In this document: piece after piece, positions 9,660-19,054 of the stretch
Layout: each line of letters opens with the position of its first letter
Numbering within the stretch: the first letter of the stretch is position 1
DNA from: Neisseria sp. Marseille-Q5346
Lineage (GTDB): Bacteria; Pseudomonadota; Gammaproteobacteria; Burkholderiales; Neisseriaceae
Assembly: GCF_946902045.1 (NCBI RefSeq)
Contig: NZ_OX336253.1
Coordinates: forward strand, 744,001-808,000
Reading direction: 5' to 3'
DNA: 64,000 nt
Made by a program: the position numbers and the translations under genes
The notes under the pieces: generated by a model
Databases searched by the model: none
What the model saw: only the letters and a program-made list of their open reading frames with translations
What the model was told of the DNA's origin: nothing

Positions 9660-11039
9660 TTACTTCTTACTCAAAGTCAACCCTGTCCAGCCAAACACCA
9701 GCGTCAGAGCCAAACTCAAGTAGCAGAAGAAGGCATAAGGCAGGTATTCCCAAACAGGCACACCCAAGGCATGGCTGATAAATACGCCGCAGACGCTCCA
9801 AGGCACCAACGGGTTGATGACCGTACCCGCATCTTCAAGCGTACGGGCAAGGTTGCGCGAATGCAGGCCGAGTTTGTCATATACCGGCTTAAAGGTTTCG
9901 CCGGAAAGCAGGATACTTAAATATTGCTCGCCAATCAGGAAGTTAACACCAACCGATGTCATGGCCACGCTGAAAGTAGCGCGTCCGGCATTGGTCAGGA
10001 ACGCACGAATGGCTTCCAACAAAGACGGAATCACACCGATGCTAAACAACAGGCCGCCCAAGCTCATGCCGAGTATCACAATAGTTTGCGTAAAGAACAT
10101 GCTTTCCAAGCCGCCGCGAGAAATCAAACGGGCAATGTCTTTAAATGCTTCGCCTTCGAGTTTGTATCCGCCGTAAAACCACGCGCCTAGCTGTTTCAAA
10201 TCAGGCGTACTGTGGAAGTAAGTGACAATCAGCGCCACCACAACGGTAAACAACATGGCCACAATGGCATTGACGCGCATCAGGGCGAGGACAACCAGCA
10301 AGGCAAACGGAATCAGCGAATAGGCATGCACCAAACCGGTTGCTTCCAATTGCGCGCGGAAAGCTTCGACGCTGTTCATATCATGCGCGGCAACATTAGG
10401 CAAGAGCCACAACATCAATGCTGCACTGATCAACCACGCAGGCACAGTGGTGTACATCATGTTTTTGATGTGTTCGAACAAATCAATGCCGACAATCGAA
10501 GCGGAAATACCGGTCGTATCGGAAAGCGGCGACATTTTATCGCCAAAGAACGCACCCGACACAATCGCACCTGCCGTCATCGCCATATCGGCATGAAACG
10601 CAGCCGCCATACCCATAAATGCCACGCCGACAGTTGCACAAGTCGTCAAACTACTGCCGATGGAAATACCGATGACCGAGCAAAGCGCAAACGCCGAGAA
10701 ATAAAAATAAGTCGGCGAAATCAATCCGAAACCGTAATACATCAGCGTCGGAATCGCACCACTCATCATCAGCGCACTGACCATCAGGCCGATAAAGAAG
10801 AACAGATAAATCGCGCCCATGCCCTGCCCGACCGCGCCTATCATACCGTTTTGCATATCTTGATATTTCAAGCCGCGCATCAAACCGTACAACAGCAAGA
10901 CCACAATCGCCGTCACAATCGACATATGCGGCAGCCATTCAAGCGAAATAATCGTATAACCCATTGCTGCCACCAAAGCTAAGGCCACCGCAATGGCCTC
11001 AAAGCGCGGCATATTAAGTAAGGATTTGAAAGCAAACAT
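9660..11039 (-). CDS. NhaC-family Na+/H+ antiporter
   Basis: 459-residue inner-membrane antiporter of the NhaC family with about 11 hydrophobic helices. The conserved segment FFGDKMSPLSDTTGISASIVGID matches the family signature and resembles the partial antiporter at the right end of the window. I place the start at 11039 (MFAFKSLLN), with AAAGG about 10 bases upstream; the longer frame to 11081 has no ribosome-binding site. Expected role: Na+ extrusion in exchange for protons. Some members exchange organic acids, so the exact substrate is not fixed. Confidence 0.85.
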   Translation of the reverse strand: MFAFKSLLNMPRFEAIAVALALVAAMGYTIISLEWLPHMSIVTAIVVLLLYGLMRGLKYQDMQNGMIGAVGQGMGAIYLFFFIGLMVSALMMSGAIPTLMYYGFGLISPTYFYFSAFALCSVIGISIGSSLTTCATVGVAFMGMAAAFHADMAMTAGAIVSGAFFGDKMSPLSDTTGISASIVGIDLFEHIKNMMYTTVPAWLISAALMLWLLPNVAAHDMNSVEAFRAQLEATGLVHAYSLIPFALLVVLALMRVNAIVAMLFTVVVALIVTYFHSTPDLKQLGAWFYGGYKLEGEAFKDIARLISRGGLESMFFTQTIVILGMSLGGLLFSIGVIPSLLEAIRAFLTNAGRATFSVAMTSVGVNFLIGEQYLSILLSGETFKPVYDKLGLHSRNLARTLEDAGTVINPLVPWSVCGVFISHALGVPVWEYLPYAFFCYLSLALTLVFGWTGLTLSKK

Positions 11040-11083
11040 TGTTCTTTGCCTTTTTAATAAGTACTTAACAGATTTTAGCATAA

Positions 11084-11119
11084 CAGGCCGTCTGAAACCC
11101 GATTCTCAGACGGCCTGCC
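11084..11119 (-). terminator. DUS terminator downstream of esterase gene
   Basis: Inverted CAGGCCGTCTGA pair about 100 bases beyond the esterase stop and just upstream of the antiporter start. The stretch between (11120-11219) is AT-rich and holds nothing else I can name. Confidence 0.65.
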
Positions 11120-11219
11120 TGTTATTTTATAAAAACAGCTCCAGTAAAACTGCGACACTTTCTTTAAAATATATTAAATTATTAACATTAAATACTTTTA
11201 AATTAGAATAAATGAAATT

Positions 11220-11843
11220 TTATTGCTTTTTAAAACGTCCATCATGCAAAAATGCCACCACTTGCTCGACCGTTTTACGGTTAAACAACATACCGCTATG
11301 GCTGACAGGCAAAACGACATGATCACGCATATTCGGACAATGCGTTTCGCTGACCAAAACCGTACCATCATGTTCACCATGCAAACCTAAAACACGGCCC
11401 AGCCCATACGGTTTATTGCCGGCGATACTGCCCAACTCAACGCATTCTGGCAATTCAGGCATACTGCCGTCCAAAGCGCCTTTATACGAGCCGCCCAATA
11501 CCGGCTTTTGCAAACCCAAATTGAGCACACGTTGCGCAGCCCGGCTGCCTTGGTGCGGCGTACCCATAGTAACGATACGGCCGCTGACTTTATTCGGATA
11601 TGCAGCCGCAAAATTGCGTAAGACCAACCCGCCCAAACTATGGCCGACAAAGTGCAGTGTTTCATCAGCATGGTTCTCATCAATCCATCGCGCCAAATCT
11701 TCAACATGTCGGTTCATCGAATGCAAAACACTGTAATAATCGAACAGCGCAACTTCAAAACCTTCTTGTTCCAGCAAATACTCCAGCGGTTTCATTACCC
11801 ATGAATGCATGTGCAAGCCATGCAGCAAAATGATTTTGGCCAT
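11220..11843 (-). CDS. Small alpha/beta-hydrolase, esterase/lipase-like
   Basis: 207-residue alpha/beta-hydrolase. The nucleophile elbow GHSLGG puts Ser69 at the active site. An oxyanion-type LLHGLH lies at the N-terminus, and candidate acid and base residues lie in HGEHDGTV and SHSGML. The TPHQGS segment after strand 6 is typical of lipase- and PGAP1-like enzymes. There is no signal peptide, so it is probably cytoplasmic. AGGAGG-like bases precede the ATG. Substrate unknown. It sits between two terminators and is likely monocistronic. Confidence 0.8.
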   Translation of the reverse strand: MAKIILLHGLHMHSWVMKPLEYLLEQEGFEVALFDYYSVLHSMNRHVEDLARWIDENHADETLHFVGHSLGGLVLRNFAAAYPNKVSGRIVTMGTPHQGSRAAQRVLNLGLQKPVLGGSYKGALDGSMPELPECVELGSIAGNKPYGLGRVLGLHGEHDGTVLVSETHCPNMRDHVVLPVSHSGMLFNRKTVEQVVAFLHDGRFKKQ

Positions 11844-11881
11844 TTTTTCCTCCTGTCATTTAAATCATTATGCCACAAAGT

Positions 11882-11924
11882 AAAAAGGCCGTCTGAAATC
11901 CAATAAGGTTTCAGACGGCCTTTT
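11882..11924 (-). terminator. DUS terminator after gluP
   Basis: Inverted uptake-sequence pair with a 13-base loop, 12 bases beyond the gluP stop on the minus strand. Confidence 0.85.
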
Positions 11925-11935
11925 ATCATGATGAA

Positions 11936-13159
11936 TTATTCGTCAGCTTTAGAGCCTTTAATCGCAAAAAAGACGATGTATGCATAACAAATCACTGATA
12001 CAACGAAAGAAACTAGCAAGTTATAAGTATCTGCTACCCAGCCATGTGCTAAAGGAACAAACGCACCACCAACAATCGCAGTACACAATACGCCGGAAGC
12101 TTTACTGGTGAATCGACCCAGCCCTTTGGTTGCCAAAGAGAAAATCGTTGGGAACATGATCGAGTTGAAGAAACCGATAGCCAACAATGCCCACATTGCA
12201 ATATTTGGGTTACCTTTACCCGCCATTATAGCAATGATCAACAGAGTTGCTGCTGCTGTAGCATTGAATGCTAAATAGCGGTTGGGAACAATTTTTGTCA
12301 TTACAAAAGAACCCAAGAAACGACCAAGCATCGCACCACCCCAGTAGACCATCAGATAATTTGCAGCAGATGAATGATCTAAACCTTGCAAAAAACCCAA
12401 AACATTAACCATCAATGCGCCGATAGATACTTCTGCACCAACATAGCAGAAAATACCGGCCACACCGAAAACCAAATGACGGTATTGCCATACGTTGAGT
12501 TTGCCATCATGATTGTGTTCGCTCTCTTCTTCGGCAATTTTACGTGCATCAGGCAGACGAATCATTTTGACAAATACTGCCAAAATAATCAGCAGACCGG
12601 CCAAACCCAAATATGGAATCTGAACGGAAGAAATTTGCTCGGCTTTATTAGCTACTTTTGTTGCATCAGACAAAATCAATAATGAGCCAACATATGGAGC
12701 AACAGTTGTACCTACAGAGTTAAATGCCTGAACTATAGTTAAAGTCGCAGACTCTTTACCTGGTTTTGCCAATAAAGTTACATATGGATTACCGGCCACT
12801 TGCAACAAAGTTATACCAGAAGCCAAAATAAACAGCGCACCCAAGAAAGTAGGATAAGAATGGCTGCCGGCGGCAGGATAGAACAACAGACAACCGATGG
12901 CAGCTAATGCAAAGCCTCCAATTACACCATTTTTATAGCCGATTTTACTGACCAAATAGCCCATCGGCATCGACATAACACCATAAGCAGTAAAGAAGCA
13001 GAACTGAACCAGCATCGCCTGAAAATTGGTTAGCGTGAAAATTTTCTGCAGATGCGGAATCAAAATATCGTTCATGCAGGTAATGAAACCCATCATGAAA
13101 AAGAGTGTGGTTAGGACAACCAGCGCAGGAGTATGATTTTGTTGTGAATGCGCAGACAT
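11936..13159 (-). CDS. gluP: Sugar MFS transporter, GluP/FucP family (glucose/galactose)
   Basis: 407-residue major facilitator of the FucP/GluP branch, importing hexoses with H+ or Na+. Twelve helices are apparent. Family motifs include MGFITCMNDILIPHL in helix 1 and LQVAGNPYVTLLAKPGKE after helix 4. The Neisseria homologue is known as the glucose/galactose permease. The start ATG follows an AAGGCAAAT-type site. Codon use is more AT-rich than its neighbours. The gene is followed by a DUS terminator and preceded by about 270 bases of AT-rich, ORF-free DNA (13160-13432) that must hold its promoter and that of the divergent gene. Confidence 0.88.
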   Translation of the reverse strand: MSAHSQQNHTPALVVLTTLFFMMGFITCMNDILIPHLQKIFTLTNFQAMLVQFCFFTAYGVMSMPMGYLVSKIGYKNGVIGGFALAAIGCLLFYPAAGSHSYPTFLGALFILASGITLLQVAGNPYVTLLAKPGKESATLTIVQAFNSVGTTVAPYVGSLLILSDATKVANKAEQISSVQIPYLGLAGLLIILAVFVKMIRLPDARKIAEEESEHNHDGKLNVWQYRHLVFGVAGIFCYVGAEVSIGALMVNVLGFLQGLDHSSAANYLMVYWGGAMLGRFLGSFVMTKIVPNRYLAFNATAAATLLIIAIMAGKGNPNIAMWALLAIGFFNSIMFPTIFSLATKGLGRFTSKASGVLCTAIVGGAFVPLAHGWVADTYNLLVSFVVSVICYAYIVFFAIKGSKADE

Positions 13160-13432
13160 GATTTGCCTTTCGTTTTGTTAAGACTCGCTAAAAGATGAGC
13201 TTAAATCAGTTCATTAAACTTAACACCCATTAACAGCCGCCCGTATCATACTGATAATCCGTTACTTTGAAAACTATTTTCTAACAGCCGACTACATTAT
13301 CCTTCAGCCGTTTAATTTTAAAAATTTAAATAATATTGGATTTATCTTTTATTAGATTAAAAAATAAAGGCATAATCCTCTTATTAAGCCTATTATTTCT
13401 TTTTTACAATATCACTTGATGTAACTCAAAAT

Positions 13433-13846
13433 ATGCCCTCTCTTTACGCTTACCTTGCCCTGATTGCTTCTGCCTTCACTTCAGCCACACTACTTCCGGG
13501 TACATCCGAGGCGGCATACGCCGCATTTGTGTACCAATATCCGCAACATGCCCTCGGCGCATGTTTGTGTGCCGGTTTGGCGAATGGCTTGGGCAGTATG
13601 GTTTCTTATTACATGGGCAGAATGTTTCCGGCCAAGAAAAGGCCGTCTGAAAAAGTATTGGCGCGTATACAAAGATGGGGGATTTGGTCGCTATTATTTG
13701 CATGGCTGCCGATTATCGGCGATGCCCTCCCCCTTGCCGCAGGCTGGCTCAGGCTCAATGCTTTGCATTGCGCCATCATTCTGATTGCAGGCAAACTGCT
13801 GCGCTATGCCATGATTTATTGGGGAATGAACGCAGTTGCCGGATAA
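13433..13846 (+). CDS. YqaA-family (DedA/VTT-like) membrane protein
   Basis: 137-residue hydrophobic protein resembling YqaA and the VTT/DedA group, whose larger members move phospholipids across the inner membrane. The N-terminus has the typical LPGTSEAAYAAF re-entrant segment, and AGWLRLN lies near the C-terminal helices. The coding sequence contains a complete DUS (AGGCCGTCTGAA, 13642-13653) read in frame as RPSE, in the loop after YYMGRMF. Function is inferred from the family only. Confidence 0.75.
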   Translation: MPSLYAYLALIASAFTSATLLPGTSEAAYAAFVYQYPQHALGACLCAGLANGLGSMVSYYMGRMFPAKKRPSEKVLARIQRWGIWSLLFAWLPIIGDALPLAAGWLRLNALHCAIILIAGKLLRYAMIYWGMNAVAG

Positions 13847-13864
13847 GTTTCCACAGTCAAAAAT

Positions 13865-13895
13865 AAAGGCCGTCTGAACGATTCAGACGGCCTTT
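13865..13895. terminator. Bidirectional DUS terminator, yqaA-like / aspC
   Basis: Tight inverted uptake-sequence pair between convergent genes, 17-18 bases from each stop. Confidence 0.85.
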
Positions 13896-13911
13896 GCCTT
13901 TAATTCGACAA

Positions 13912-15105
13912 TTACAACACTTTTACAATGCTCTCGCATAAATAATCGATGTTGTCATCGGTAATGCCTGCAACATTAATGCGGCCGGAGCGGACGGCAT
14001 AAATGGCAAACTCGTTTTTCAAACGGTCGACTTGTTCGGGAGTCAAGCCGCTGAAAGAGAACATACCGTTTTGTTCGATAATGAAATCAAAGTCTTGGGT
14101 TGCACCTTTGGCTTTGAGCAACTCAACAAATTTTTGGCGCATGGCTTTGATGCGGCCGCGCATTTCATCGAGTTCGGCAATCCATTGTGCTTTCAAATCA
14201 TCATTTTTCAACACCAGCGCAATGGTGTTCGCGCCGTGTGAAGCCGGGTTGGAATACAAGGTACGGATGATGGTTTTGACTTGGCTGTGGGCGCGGGCTG
14301 CTGTTTCTTCATCTTCGGCCACCAAAGTGAACGCACCGACGCGCTCGTTGTACATACCGAAGTTTTTAGAATAAGAACTGGCAATCAGCAATTCTGTATT
14401 GTGTTTCAAGAACACGCGCAAGCCATAGGCATCTTCTTCCAAACCATTACCGAAGCCTTGGTAGGCAAAGTCAAACAGTGGCAACCAGCCTTTTTCAGCA
14501 GAAAGTTTTGCCAAAGTTTCCCATTGTTCGGGCGTAGGGTCGATGCCGGTAGGATTGTGGCAGCAGCCGTGCAGCAGGACAATGTCGCCTTTTTGCGCTT
14601 GGCTCAAGTCTTCAATCATGCCGTCCCAATCCAAACCGTGTTTGGCGGCATCATAGTAACGATATGGTTTGTCTTGGATACCGACCGCTTTGGCGATGGC
14701 GTTGTGGTTTGGCCAAGTCGGATTGGAAATCCAGATAGTTTGCGCGTTCAACTGACGTTTGGCAAACTCGGCCGCAATACGCAATGCGCCTGTACCGCCA
14801 AGGCTTTGCGCTGTTTTGGCGCGACGGCTGGCGATAATTTCGTGGTCTTTGCCAAACAGCAGAATTTGGGTTTGCTCGTTGTAATCGGCAACGCCGTCGA
14901 TGGTCAGGTAATTTTTAGTTGTCTCGCTTTCCAGCAGGCGTTTTTCAGCCTCTTTGACGGCTTTGACAATAGGCGTTGCGCCGGATGCGTCTTTGTACAC
15001 GCCGATGCCGAGATTGACTTTTTCGGGACGGGTTTCGGCTTTAAACGCTTCACCCAAACCTAAAATCGGATCAGCAGGAGCTGCTTCGATATGCTTGAAG
15101 AACAT
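13912..15105 (-). CDS. aspC: Aromatic/aspartate aminotransferase (AspC-type)
   Basis: 397-residue class I PLP aminotransferase of the AspC/TyrB clade, interconverting aspartate or aromatic amino acids with 2-oxoacids. The PLP lysine is Lys247 in [27 protein letters not shown] and NPTWPNH are the other cofactor and substrate segments. It is about 45% like the second aminotransferase at 21928-23121 by eye, so the two are paralogues. A single DUS (15173-15184) lies just upstream of the gene. The aspartate-versus-aromatic preference is not determinable here. Confidence 0.9.
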   Translation of the reverse strand: MFFKHIEAAPADPILGLGEAFKAETRPEKVNLGIGVYKDASGATPIVKAVKEAEKRLLESETTKNYLTIDGVADYNEQTQILLFGKDHEIIASRRAKTAQSLGGTGALRIAAEFAKRQLNAQTIWISNPTWPNHNAIAKAVGIQDKPYRYYDAAKHGLDWDGMIEDLSQAQKGDIVLLHGCCHNPTGIDPTPEQWETLAKLSAEKGWLPLFDFAYQGFGNGLEEDAYGLRVFLKHNTELLIASSYSKNFGMYNERVGAFTLVAEDEETAARAHSQVKTIIRTLYSNPASHGANTIALVLKNDDLKAQWIAELDEMRGRIKAMRQKFVELLKAKGATQDFDFIIEQNGMFSFSGLTPEQVDRLKNEFAIYAVRSGRINVAGITDDNIDYLCESIVKVL

Positions 15106-15203
15106 GATTTTTCTCTTTACAAGTAGTAAAACGGTTGAAAAAATACAAATTTATGTAATTTTACGCCGTTTCAGGCCGTCTGAAAACGGATTATTACAGG
15201 GTT

Positions 15204-15854
15204 TTAACGCAAGATTGCCAACAAATCCAAAGGCGTGGCAATACGGAAATCGGCAAGCCAGTTTTCGGTTTGGTCTTCGGCGGAAATATAGCCCCAATCG
15301 GCAAGCACGGTTGTCATCCCGGCATTCTTGCCTGCCTGCATATCGCGCTCGGCATCGCCGACATAAAAGCATCGCTGCGCTTCGACACCCATCTGTTCGC
15401 ACGCATAAAACATAGGCTTCACGCTGGGCTTGGGTTCATCGCAAGTATCGCCGCTGACAATGACGGCAGGAGGCACGGTAAACCCGAGCTTAGGCACGAG
15501 GACATCGGTAAAACGCATGGGCTTATTGGTAATAATGCCCCATTGGATACCGCGTTGAACTAAGGCTTCCAGCATTTCGTTTACACCGTCGAACAAGATG
15601 GTTTGATCGACATAACAGCGGCTGTATTCATCCAAAAATTCTTTGCGCCATTGCATATAGTCCGGATGCTCGGGCGTAATGCCTGCACCGAGTTTGAGCA
15701 AACCGCTCGCACCGTGGCTGGCCTGCGGACGGATTTCATCCATGCTTTTTTCAGGCAAACCGTGTCGGCGCAATACCGTGTTGAGCGCGCCACCCAAATC
15801 AAGTGCGGTATCGGCAAGCGTGCCGTCAAGGTCGAATAATACGGCTTGGGTCAT
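15204..15854 (-). CDS. gph: Phosphoglycolate phosphatase (HAD family)
   Basis: 216-residue HAD hydrolase that dephosphorylates 2-phosphoglycolate, a product of DNA damage repair. Motif I is FDLDGTLADT at the N-terminus, motif II is ITNKP, and motifs III/IV are the Lys in DEPKPSVKP and YVGDAERD. The start at 15854 (MTQAVLFDLDGT) has AAAGGAA eight bases upstream; the frame is open to 15893, but that extension has no ribosome-binding site. The family also contains other small-molecule phosphatases, so gph is the most likely assignment but not the only one. Confidence 0.82.
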   Translation of the reverse strand: MTQAVLFDLDGTLADTALDLGGALNTVLRRHGLPEKSMDEIRPQASHGASGLLKLGAGITPEHPDYMQWRKEFLDEYSRCYVDQTILFDGVNEMLEALVQRGIQWGIITNKPMRFTDVLVPKLGFTVPPAVIVSGDTCDEPKPSVKPMFYACEQMGVEAQRCFYVGDAERDMQAGKNAGMTTVLADWGYISAEDQTENWLADFRIATPLDLLAILR

Positions 15855-15878
15855 AAGTGTTCCTTTGATGATTTTAGA

Positions 15879-15915
15879 AGGCCGTCTGAACAATCCAACA
15901 AGTTTCAGACGGCCT
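15879..15915 (-). terminator. DUS terminator upstream of gph
   Basis: Inverted AGGCCGTCTGAA pair with a 13-base loop. It ends transcription of the small gene and CDF exporter operon (minus strand). Confidence 0.8.
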
Positions 15916-15943
15916 GAATATGGTTAATGGTGATGATAAATTT

Positions 15944-16267
15944 TTAAACATCTAAACCGCATTGCTTTAATTTTTTACGCGCAATGCTTTTCTGTTCTTC
16001 TGTGAACAACGGCGACCATCGTTCTTGGAGAATTAAATACTCCATGCTGATTTTTAATCCTTTTTCTTGGCCTGCAAGGTATAGTTCGCCTAAGCCTTGG
16101 CTAATATCTGGTGAAGCCAGTAATTTATCGGCTGCAGCCTTACCACCCATCTCATCTACCATTTGCTTAAACCGCGTAGCCCTATAAGGCGTTGGTAATT
16201 TCTTTGCCAAATCATAAATTTCCAACATGGCATGATGAAAATCTGCCTCTAATTGTTTCTTATTCAT
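15944..16267 (-). CDS. Small helical protein coupled to CDF exporter
   Basis: 107-residue mostly helical protein of unknown function. The pattern YRATRFKQMVDEMGG followed by LYLAGQEKGLKISMEYLILQ (split here) and LFTEEQKSIARKKL resembles a small conserved domain seen alone or fused in many hypothetical proteins. Start 16267 is chosen for GAGG seven bases upstream. That GAGG immediately follows the TAA of the CDF gene, so the two are one transcript and probably translationally coupled. No metal-binding motif is visible. Confidence 0.75.
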   Translation of the reverse strand: MNKKQLEADFHHAMLEIYDLAKKLPTPYRATRFKQMVDEMGGKAAADKLLASPDISQGLGELYLAGQEKGLKISMEYLILQERWSPLFTEEQKSIARKKLKQCGLDV

Positions 16268-16278
16268 TTTTTTCCTCA

Positions 16279-17223
16279 TTATTCATTATGATGTTCATGC
16301 ATTTCCTGCGAACACAAGACTTCATCTTTATGCGGGTGCCGTTCGCTTTCAATCTGAATCGTACAATGTCCGATGTTATGATGCGCCAATTCATGTTCGA
16401 TGCGGTAGGCGATTTGTTCGGATTCGGCAACCGTCATGCTGCCATCGACAACAATATGGCAGGATAAAACGTGGATATTGCTGGTAATCGTCCAAACATG
16501 CAAGTCATGAACGGATTTTACGCCTTCCGTATTGCGGATCACGCTGAGCAACTCATCGGTATGGATGTTTTCCGGCGCACCTTCCATCAAAATGTGCAAA
16601 GTCTGTTTAAACAGCTTCCAGCCGCTGCGCCCTACCAAAGCCGCTACCAATACGCTGGCAACCGTATCCGCCCATTGCCAGCCATACGCCATTATCAGCA
16701 CTGCTGCGACAATCGCCCCTATCGAGCCGAACAAATCGCTGATTACGTGCAGATACGCGCCGCGCATATTGACATTTTCTTTAGTATCGCTATTTTTCAA
16801 CATATAAACGGCGACGCCGATGTTGACCAGCAATCCGATGATACTGACCACCAACATGCCGCCCGTCAAAATTTCCGGCGGATAAAACAATCGTTTGACT
16901 GCCTCATAAAAAATCATCGCCGCAATCAACACCAGCGACAATCCGTTAAACATCGCCGTCAAAATTTCAAAACGTTTGTAACCGAAAGTCTTTTGCAGCG
17001 TGGTCTGTTTCTCGCCAAGTTTGAATGCCCACAATGCTACGCCCAGCGAAAACGCATCGCTGAACATATGCCCCGCATCGGAAAGCAGGGCCAAAGAGTT
17101 GGTCAGCCAACCGCCGATCGCCTCAACCAGCATAAATCCGGCAATGACGAAAAATGAAATGCGCAATACCTGCTTATTGGCGGTATGCGTGTGCGCGTGC
17201 GAATGATCGTGATGAAGTGCCAT
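16279..17223 (-). CDS. CDF-family cation exporter (ZitB/CzcD-like)
   Basis: 314-residue cation diffusion facilitator that exports divalent metal, most likely Zn2+, in exchange for protons. Six helices are visible. Metal-site residues are in LLSDAGHMFSD (helix 2) and HVISD (helix 5). The N-terminus is His-rich (HHDHSHAHTHT), as is the C-terminus (HEHHNE), and a cytoplasmic domain follows helix 6 (VHDLHVWTI). It is first in a two-gene operon with the 107-residue protein. The metal is inferred from the ZitB/CzcD family. Confidence 0.9.
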   Translation of the reverse strand: MALHHDHSHAHTHTANKQVLRISFFVIAGFMLVEAIGGWLTNSLALLSDAGHMFSDAFSLGVALWAFKLGEKQTTLQKTFGYKRFEILTAMFNGLSLVLIAAMIFYEAVKRLFYPPEILTGGMLVVSIIGLLVNIGVAVYMLKNSDTKENVNMRGAYLHVISDLFGSIGAIVAAVLIMAYGWQWADTVASVLVAALVGRSGWKLFKQTLHILMEGAPENIHTDELLSVIRNTEGVKSVHDLHVWTITSNIHVLSCHIVVDGSMTVAESEQIAYRIEHELAHHNIGHCTIQIESERHPHKDEVLCSQEMHEHHNE

Positions 17224-17238
17224 GATGATTTTACCGTT

Positions 17239-18069
17239 TCAGACGGCCTTTTTATCCTGTTTCAAACTTTTCTCAAAATCTTCCAACATATCCAGCTCAA
17301 AACGGCTGAATCCAGCACGTTCCCGAGCTTCGATATTAACGTAGCCGCGGAAGATAAACATATCGTAACGCGCAATCAGGCTGCGGAACAGGGCAACCGG
17401 TTCCAAACCGCGCTCACGGCAAAGATGCTGATACCAATGATTGCCGATGGCGACATGCCCCACTTCATCGCGATAAATAATATCCAACACATCGCAGGTT
17501 TCCACATCGCCGCGCTGCGCCACTTTTGCACGAATACCCGGCGTGACATCCAAACCGCGCGCTTCCAATACCCGCGGCACCAAAGCCATGCGCAACAAGG
17601 GATCGTAAGCAGTTTTATATGCCATATCCCACAAATGCCCATGCGCTTCAAAATCGCCGTAATCGTAGCCCAAGCTGTTCAGACGGCCACGCATTAAGCC
17701 GAAGTGAAACACTTCTTCTTTTGCCACCCTTACCCAATCGCGTACAAACTGAAACGGCATATTGCGAAAACGATACGCCGCATCCAAAGCCAGATTAATC
17801 GCGTTAAATTCAATATGCGCAATCGCATGCAACATCGCCGCATAGCCTTTGACCGTATTCATCTTGCGCGGTGTAACCTCCGAAGGCGCAACCAAACGCG
17901 GACGGGACGGATGTCCGGCAAAACGGCAATCCACGGGTTTCGACTCATCAACCATTAAACCTTCCGCCTCGCCCAACTGCGCAAACAAGGTCTGCGTCAA
18001 CTTTCCCTTTTCATCCGGATTGTCCGACAACAAAGCCTGTTCCAATAAAGGATAAGGATTCAGATACAT
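17239..18069 (-). CDS. DUF455 ferritin-like protein
   Basis: 276-residue protein of the DUF455 family, part of the ferritin-like di-iron superfamily. Likely iron ligands lie in AHIEFNAINLALD, KEEVFHF, VLEARG and RDEVGHVAIG, spaced as in a four-helix di-iron site. The reaction is unknown; related folds hydroxylate tRNA or other substrates. The last codons, AAG GCC GTC TGA, are part of a DNA uptake sequence, so the DUS supplies the stop codon. It lies 15 bases upstream of the CDF exporter start and may be in the same transcript. Confidence 0.82.
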   Translation of the reverse strand: MYLNPYPLLEQALLSDNPDEKGKLTQTLFAQLGEAEGLMVDESKPVDCRFAGHPSRPRLVAPSEVTPRKMNTVKGYAAMLHAIAHIEFNAINLALDAAYRFRNMPFQFVRDWVRVAKEEVFHFGLMRGRLNSLGYDYGDFEAHGHLWDMAYKTAYDPLLRMALVPRVLEARGLDVTPGIRAKVAQRGDVETCDVLDIIYRDEVGHVAIGNHWYQHLCRERGLEPVALFRSLIARYDMFIFRGYVNIEARERAGFSRFELDMLEDFEKSLKQDKKAV

Positions 18070-18358
18070 ACAAAACCATTGTTTTAAAAAGATAAATATT
18101 ATAACCGTTTTAAAAAGTAAACAGAAAGACTATAATTTCACGCTTTCCGTAAAATGACATTAAATACCACACCAAACCCTTATGCGTTTCATTAAAAAAA
18201 CGTCAAAACCAAATACAGGCCGTCTGAAGAAATAAAATTATTTCAGATACTTGCTTGGATTTTTCATATTTACACAAATTAAACCCGCCCTTCAGCCCCT
18301 TGCCTGTTACACCATAACGTCTATACTGAACCCATCTCTCCGAACAAGGAACCAAAAC

Positions 18359-18979
18359 ATGAAAACTACCCGACTGTTCACCCTGACCGCTGCCGCGCTG
18401 CTTTCTTCAGCCATCGGCTTTGCACAAGCCGGCGCAGTGGACGCCCTGAAAAAATTCAATAATGACGCCGACGGTATCAGCGGCAACTTCAGCCAAACCG
18501 TTCACAGCAAAAAGAAAACCCAAACCACATACGGTACATTCAAAATCCTGCGCCCGGGTTTGTTCAAATGGGAATACACCAAACCCTACAAACAAACCAT
18601 CGTCGGCGACGGCAAAACCATTTGGCTCTATGACGTAGATTTGGCGCAAGTAACCAAGTCCTCACAAGACCAAACCATCGGCGACAGCCCTGCCGCCATC
18701 CTCTCCAACAAAACGGCATTGGACAGCAGCTACACGCTGAAAGAAGACGGCTCTGCCAACGGCATCGACTATGTTTTGGCTACGCCTAAGAAAAACAACG
18801 CCGGCTACCAATACATCCGCATCGGCTTCAAAGGCGACAACCTCGCCGCCATGCAGCTGAAAGACAGCTTCGGCAACCAAACCAGCATCAGCTTCAGCGG
18901 TTTGAACACCAAGCCTAACCTTTCCAGCGGTATGTTCAAATTCACGCCCCCTAAAGGCGTTGATGTCTTGAGCAACTAA
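18359..18979 (+). CDS. lolA: LolA, outer-membrane lipoprotein carrier
   Basis: 206-residue periplasmic chaperone that shuttles lipoproteins from LolCDE to LolB. It has a clear signal peptide (MKTTRLFTLTAAALLSSA, cleavage near AQAGA). The LolA barrel segments YGTFKILRPGLFKWEYTKPY and the aromatic cleft sequence are visible. Start 18359 has AAGGA eight bases upstream; the frame extends back to 18251 without a ribosome-binding site. A single DUS lies about 130 bases upstream. With lnt (56565) it is one of two lipoprotein-maturation genes in the window. Confidence 0.92.
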   Translation: MKTTRLFTLTAAALLSSAIGFAQAGAVDALKKFNNDADGISGNFSQTVHSKKKTQTTYGTFKILRPGLFKWEYTKPYKQTIVGDGKTIWLYDVDLAQVTKSSQDQTIGDSPAAILSNKTALDSSYTLKEDGSANGIDYVLATPKKNNAGYQYIRIGFKGDNLAAMQLKDSFGNQTSISFSGLNTKPNLSSGMFKFTPPKGVDVLSN

Positions 18980-18995
18980 GCTTCCAATGAAACAC

Positions 18996-19025
18996 AAAGG
19001 CCGTCTGAACAACAGACGGCCTTTT
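18996..19025. terminator. Bidirectional DUS terminator, lolA / glmM
   Basis: 12-bp stem of paired uptake sequences with a 5-base loop between convergent genes. Confidence 0.85.
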
Positions 19026-19054
19026 ATTTATTCAATTCAACATCAAACACACTG

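Noticed and set aside
18182..18235. A 17-codon ORF upstream of lolA ending in a DUS-encoded tail
   Set aside because: Too short, no ribosome-binding site, and the end is just an uptake sequence followed by a chance stop.
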